Below are positions 27,201 to 33,200 of a stretch of 34,421 bases of DNA, piece by piece (position 1 is the stretch's first letter; the number at the start of each line of letters is the position of its first letter). Origin of the DNA: an uncultured Pirellulaceae bacterium (GTDB lineage: Bacteria > Planctomycetota > Planctomycetia > Pirellulales > Pirellulaceae); NCBI GenBank assembly GCA_937921995.1, contig CAKZVF010000247.1:1-34421 (forward strand). The letters run 5' to 3'. Below the pieces are notes generated by a model. That model made no database searches. It saw only the letters and a list, made by a program, of their open reading frames with translations, and was not told the DNA's origin. The position numbers and the translations under genes are program-made.

Positions 27201-30200
27201 CCGGCCAGCGCAACGGTGTACTCGGCGGAACCCCCTTCAGCGACGGTGGCGTCGCCGGTGATGCTCCACACGGCGGTATCATTATCAATGATCGTTGTGG
27301 TAACGGTCGTTGATCCACCGGTGGCGATGGCGCTGCCGGTGGTCGATCCTGGGCTAGCGATCGAAACGGTATAGTCCTCCGGTCCTTCAACAAACGCATC
27401 ATTGATGGCTCTTAGTTCGATGCACAGATCCTCCATCGGGTTGCCGTCGCTGGTGAACGTCAGCGTGGTTCCGTCGAAGGTGAAGGATCCCGGTCCGGTG
27501 TAATTGGTGATGGCTGAGTTGACGGCCGTGACAAAGTTGGCGTAGTCGGCCGATGTTGTGTCGACGTCGCCAATGGCCAGTTCAATCGAGGCCGTTTCAC
27601 CGGATTGCAAAGTCCCTGCGAGGGCCACGTTGTATTTCGCATCGTTGCCTTCGCCGACAGTCGCGTCGCCGGAGATGCTCCACGTCGCGGTGTCGTTATC
27701 AGTGATCGTTGTCGTGACGGTTGTTGTTCCGCCGGTGACCACCGCGCTTCCAGTGGTCGTGCCCGGGTTGGCGATTGAAACGGTATAGTCCTCCGGTCCT
27801 TCAACAAACGCATCGTCGATGGCCGTCAGTTCAATGCACAAATCGTCCATCGGGTTGCCATCGCTGGTGAAGGTCAGCGTGGTTCCGTCGAAGGTAAACG
27901 ATCCGGGGCCAGTGTAGTTTGCGATCCCGGTGTTGACTGCCGCGACAAAGTTGGCGTAGTCGGCCGATGTCGTATCGACGTCTCCAATGGCCAGTTCAAT
28001 CGTCGCCGTTTCACCTGATTGCAGAGTCCCCGCAAGAGCCACGTTGTATTTCGCATCGTTGCCTTCACCCACGGTCGCGTCGCCGGAGATGCTCCACGTT
28101 GCCGTATCGTTATCGGTGATCGTTGTGGTGACGATTCTTAACGTATTGTCATTGAAGATCGTGCCGCCGGTGGTTGAACCGGGGTTGAGAATCGAAACGG
28201 TGTAGTCTTCATCGCCTTCGACCAGCAAATCATCGACGGCGCCCAAGTCGATCACCAAATCGGACATGACATCACCGTCATTGGCCGCGGTGAAGGTGAT
28301 CGTCGTTCCATCAAAGGTAACCGTCCCCGGTCCTGCGTAGGCCGCCACGGCGCTATTTGCCGCCGCGACCAAACTCAAATAGTCAGTATTGGCCGTGTCG
28401 ACGTTGGCTTGACCCAATTCAACGGTGGCGACTTCGCCGGCACCAAATTGCCCGGTCAGCGCGATCGTGTACTGCGCCGTCGCCCCTTCGGCCACCAGCG
28501 CGTCACCGGTGATCGACCAGACCGCTTGATCTGGGTCCAGCCCTGCGTCTTGCGTATCAAAGATCTCGGTGGTCACCAAATTGTCGGTGGCCGAAATAGT
28601 TGTTGCCGCACCCGTCGTCGAAGAAGCGCTGGAAAGGCCAATCGTGAAATGCTCGGATCCTTCCACAAATGCGTCGTTGACAATGCCAAGATCAATCAGC
28701 ACCGGCGGCATCGTGGCTCCGTCGGCCGGCGATGTGAACGTCAGCGTTCCCGAAACCGGATCGTAGGCCAAGTTTGGATTACCGCTAATGGCCAGCGCGA
28801 TCGCGGCGTGGATGTCCGCGTAGTCGTTGGGGCTGGTCGTCAAATCAGCCAATCCAATGACGACGCTGGCCGTTTCTCCCGCGCCCAAAGCACCGCCAAG
28901 GGTAACCGTGAACTGAGCCGTCGCGCCTTCGTCGGCGTTGAGCGGACCGGTGATCGCCCACTCAAGTGGAGCGGTCAGATCGTTGATCGTCGTCGTGACC
29001 ATGTCCGCCGAACCGTCGATGGTAACCGCCGCGCCCGTTGTGGAAGCTGCGCTACTAATTGCGATGTCAAAATCTTCCGGTCCTTCGGCAAGCGCGTCGG
29101 TGGCCAGTCCAAGATTAATCACCAGATCGGCCATCAGCGCGCCATCAGAGGGCGCCGTATAAGTAAACGTGCCGGTGATGGGGTCGAAGGTCACGTCTGG
29201 GTTCGCAGCCGCCGCTGCGGTGGCCGCGGCAATGATGGACGCGTAGTCACTGCTGGTGGTGTCGACATCGGTCAGACTTAATACCACCGAAACGGATTCT
29301 CCAGCGCCAAGGGCTCCGTCAAGTTCAACGGTGTACTGCGCGTTGGTCCCTTCGTCGCCGGCGGCAGGTCCGGTGACCGACCAAGTCGCGATGTCAGGTG
29401 ATCCACCGGCACCGATCGTGTCGATAATGGTTGTGGTTACACTGTCGTCAGTGGTTGAAACGGCAACGTTGACACCGGTGGGGCCGGCGGGATTGCTCAG
29501 ATCAACCGTGAACGTTTCGACGCCTTCGACAATCGGGTCGTCGATCAGATCAAGGTCGATCGTAAGGCCTGTCATCGCGTCGCCATCGTTGGTGGCAGTG
29601 TAAGTCAGCGTCGTTCCGTCGAAGGTCAGCACGCCAGGTCCAGCATAGGCCGCAATCGCATCGTTGACGGCCGTCACAAAGTTGCCATAGTCGGCTGAAT
29701 TGGTATCAACGTCGTTCAGGACCAAGTCAACTTCAGCCGAATCACCGGCCCCCAAGGCCTCGGTCAACTGGACGTCGTAGGAAACGGTCGACCCTTCATC
29801 GCCGCTGTTGTCAACGCCGATGGACCACTGGGCAGCGGTCGCGTCGGGATTGATCGTGGTCGTCACCGCATTGTTGACGTCCAATACAACGCACGCTCCG
29901 GTGGTGCTGTTGGGGTTGGTCAGTTGGACAGAATAGTCTTCGGGACCTTCCAAAAATCCATCGGCGTTGGCTGTGATCTGAACAATCAGATCGCCCATCG
30001 GCCCGGTGCCGTCACTGGTGAAGCTTAATGTCGTACCGTTGAATGCCAACGTTCCCGGTTGGCCGCTGACGTTGTAGTTGGCAACCGCGGCGACCACCGC
30101 GGCGTTGATGCCGGTGATGTCGCCATTGCTGGTGTCGATGTTTGTCAGAGAAATATCGACTTCGGCCACCTCCAGCGCTTGCAGCGTCGCGTCGATGGTG

Positions 30201-33200
30201 ATCGTGTAGTTTGTCGTGTTGGCTTCGTTGACAGAAGTCGCGCCGGTGAGCGACCAGCTGGCCTTATCCAGTGACGTGCCGACCGCGTCGATGGTGTCTT
30301 GGATTTCGGTGTCGACCGAATTGTTGGCGGCGTCAATGCCGACGGCAATGCCTGTCGCGCTGGCGGCGCCGGAGATGGAAACGTTGTACTCTTCGACGCC
30401 TTCAACAACCGCGTCGTTAATGGCCATCAAGTCAATGACCAATGGCGCCATTTGCCCGGTGCCGTCGCTGGTAAAGGTGATCGCTGTTCCATCCCATGCG
30501 AGTGTGCCGGGACCGGCGTAAGCCGCAACGGCCGCGGCGACAGCGCCGTTGAACGAAGCGTAGTCCGCCGGCGTGGTTGTGGTGTCGGAAAGAATCAGAT
30601 CGACCGAAGTGCTTTCGCCCGACTGCAGTGTCCCGCTGAGCGCTAAATTATAAGTCGCGTCGGCCCCTTCGTTGACGGTGGTGTCTCCGGTCAGCGCCCA
30701 AGATGCGGTGTCGTCGTCTTGAATCGTCGCGGTATCGGCATTGTTGGCGGCGTCGATCGAAATATCTGCGTCGCCGGAGACAATGGACGTCAGCGTGATC
30801 GTCACGTCCTCGATGCCTTCAATAATCGTGTCGTCGATAACCGTCAAGTCGATGGTATCCGACGTTACGCCGGCCGGAAGCGTGATCGTGCCCGATAGCG
30901 CTGCGAAATCAACGCCGCTGGTCGCGGAACCAGTGACGGTGTAGGCGATCACCGTTGCGGTGTCCGAAGGGTTGGTCATCGAGACCGTAAACTGACCGTG
31001 GCTGGAAGGTTCGCCCGCGATTGGATCATTGGCGACGATCGAAACCAGCGCGGCATCATCGTCGATGATCGTTCCCACGGCGGTGTCGGTGGTATTGCCG
31101 ACCAAACCGGAAACGACGCCGCTGATCGCCAGTTCCATCGTTTCAGTGGTTTCCAGCGTCAGGTCTTCGGTGGTCAACACGCGCACCTGGACCGCTGTTG
31201 AACCGGAGGGAATGGTGACTTGAGATCCGCCGGTGGCCGCGATCCAAGTCGCTCCGCCATCGGTGGAGTACTCAAAGGCGGTGGCGTTGTAGTCCGTCGC
31301 TGCGGTGGCGGTGGTATCACTGGCCGCGAAGTCCAATACGATCGGCTGGCTGGAAGGGTTGGAAAGCGTCACGTCGAAGACCAACGGATCGCCTTCGCTT
31401 GCCGTTGCGTCGTCGATCGTGACATCGGGCGCAGGATCGTCGTCCAGAATCGTGCCGGTGCCGATGACTTGGATGTTGGTCGTCGTGCCCGCGGTTACAT
31501 CCACGGTCAGCGTATAATTCTCCGTCGGTTCGTCGATCAAATCGTCGATGATGGGGACGCGGAATTCAGCTATCGAATCGCCGGCTGCGATCGTCGCGGT
31601 GGTCGCATCGACCCACGCTACTCCATCAAAGATCTGCAGGTTGCCCGCACCAGCGGATCCAAAATCGACGCCGCCACCGAGCGCCGTGCCGCTGGCCAAA
31701 GCCAAGCTGACGTCGATGTCTTCAACGGACAAGTTAGAAAGGGTGACGTTGAATCGGGCGAAGTTATCAGTGCCTTCAACGGAAGTCACGCTGTTGATCG
31801 CGACCGTTGGGATGTCGGCGTCGTCGGTGATCAATGTCGTGACCGAATCAGCGGTCGGATCAGCGGCGATGCCTTCAAATCCGCCACCGGTGACGCTGTC
31901 GATCGTGATGATGATGTCTTCGCTGCCCTCGTACAGAGAATCGTCGACCGTCGGCAAGGTGAAAGTGCCCGAGTCAGATCCCGCCGGTATCACGACGATG
32001 GCTTGACCTGTGTAGTCCGAACCATCGGCGGCGACTCCCGTGTAGGCCAACGTGACCGTCACATCTTCAGCCGCATTGATGGGTAGACCCATCGGATCGG
32101 TCAAGTCGATCGTGTAGTCGGTGGTGGTCGCGCCTTCCACGACCGACGGTGGACCCACGATCGAAACCAAAACGGTTTCGGGATCCGATGTGTCGTCTTG
32201 GATCGTGCCCGTTCCGGTGTCAGAAGGGTTGGAAGTCGTTCCAGAGATTGTGGTCACAGTGACGGTGAATGTTTCGATGCCTTCGGCGAATGCGTCATCG
32301 GTAATTGGCGTCCGCATGAGGATCGTCGTTTCGCCGGGAGTAAAGGACGCGGACGTTGCGGGCACGAAACTGGTACCGTCGAAGACTTCCAGTTCATCCA
32401 GCCCCAGAATTCCATAGTCAACCGTTTCACCGTTGGCCGAAACGCTTGACGCGGCGATGCTGAAGCCGATCGTTTCATAGGTCGGGTTGCTCAATTCAAC
32501 CGTGAATTCAGCGAACGGATCGAAGCCCTCGGTGACAATTACATCGTTGACGTCGATCGCCGGCACGTCGTCGTCAATAATGTCGGTGGTGACTTGGAAA
32601 TCGGTCGGGTCAATTTGGAAGTTCTCAAACGAACCGCCGGTGGCTGAATTGATCGTGATCGTGAAGTTCTCAAGCGGTTCCCCCAGCGTGTCGTCGATCG
32701 TGGGGATCGTGACCGTGCCGGTGGTGGAGCCTGCGGGAATCGAGATCGTGGCAACGCCGCTGTAGTCCGTTCCGTTACTCGCGGTGCCGGTGTAAGTGAA
32801 CGTGAGGGCGACCGGCGTGATCGGTGTGTTGCCAATCGAGATGTTGTAAACGGCGGAACTGCCTTCGGTGACGCTGGCGGGGCCGGTGATGCTGACAAAA
32901 GTCGGGTCGGCATCGTCAAGGATCGTGCCGGTGCCTGTTACGCTGGTGTTGAATGTCGTTCCGTTGACGCGCGTCACGACCAGCGCATAAGTTTCGTTGT
33001 TGTCGGCGATCGGATCATCAATAATCGGCGTGCGGACTTGCACCGAAGTCGAACCTGCGGGGATCGTGATGCTACCGGTGACGGCTTGCCAAGCCGTACC
33101 GTTGAAGAACTCAAGTCCCGGACCAAAGTCGTTGCCGCTGGTGGCGGTCCCATTGACCAACGCCAGAGACACGTGTGTGTTCTGAACGCTTGGGTTGGAG

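Noticed and set aside
28409-29281. 290-codon plus-strand frame opposite the giant gene
   Set aside because: It is a shadow of the repetitive, biased codon pattern of the minus-strand gene. Similar frames recur opposite other repeats, and the Arg/Val-rich peptide has no domain character.
31220-32086. 288-codon plus-strand frame opposite the Calx-beta region
   Set aside because: Same reason: antisense to a coherent domain array, with a peptide composition explained by the complementary codons.
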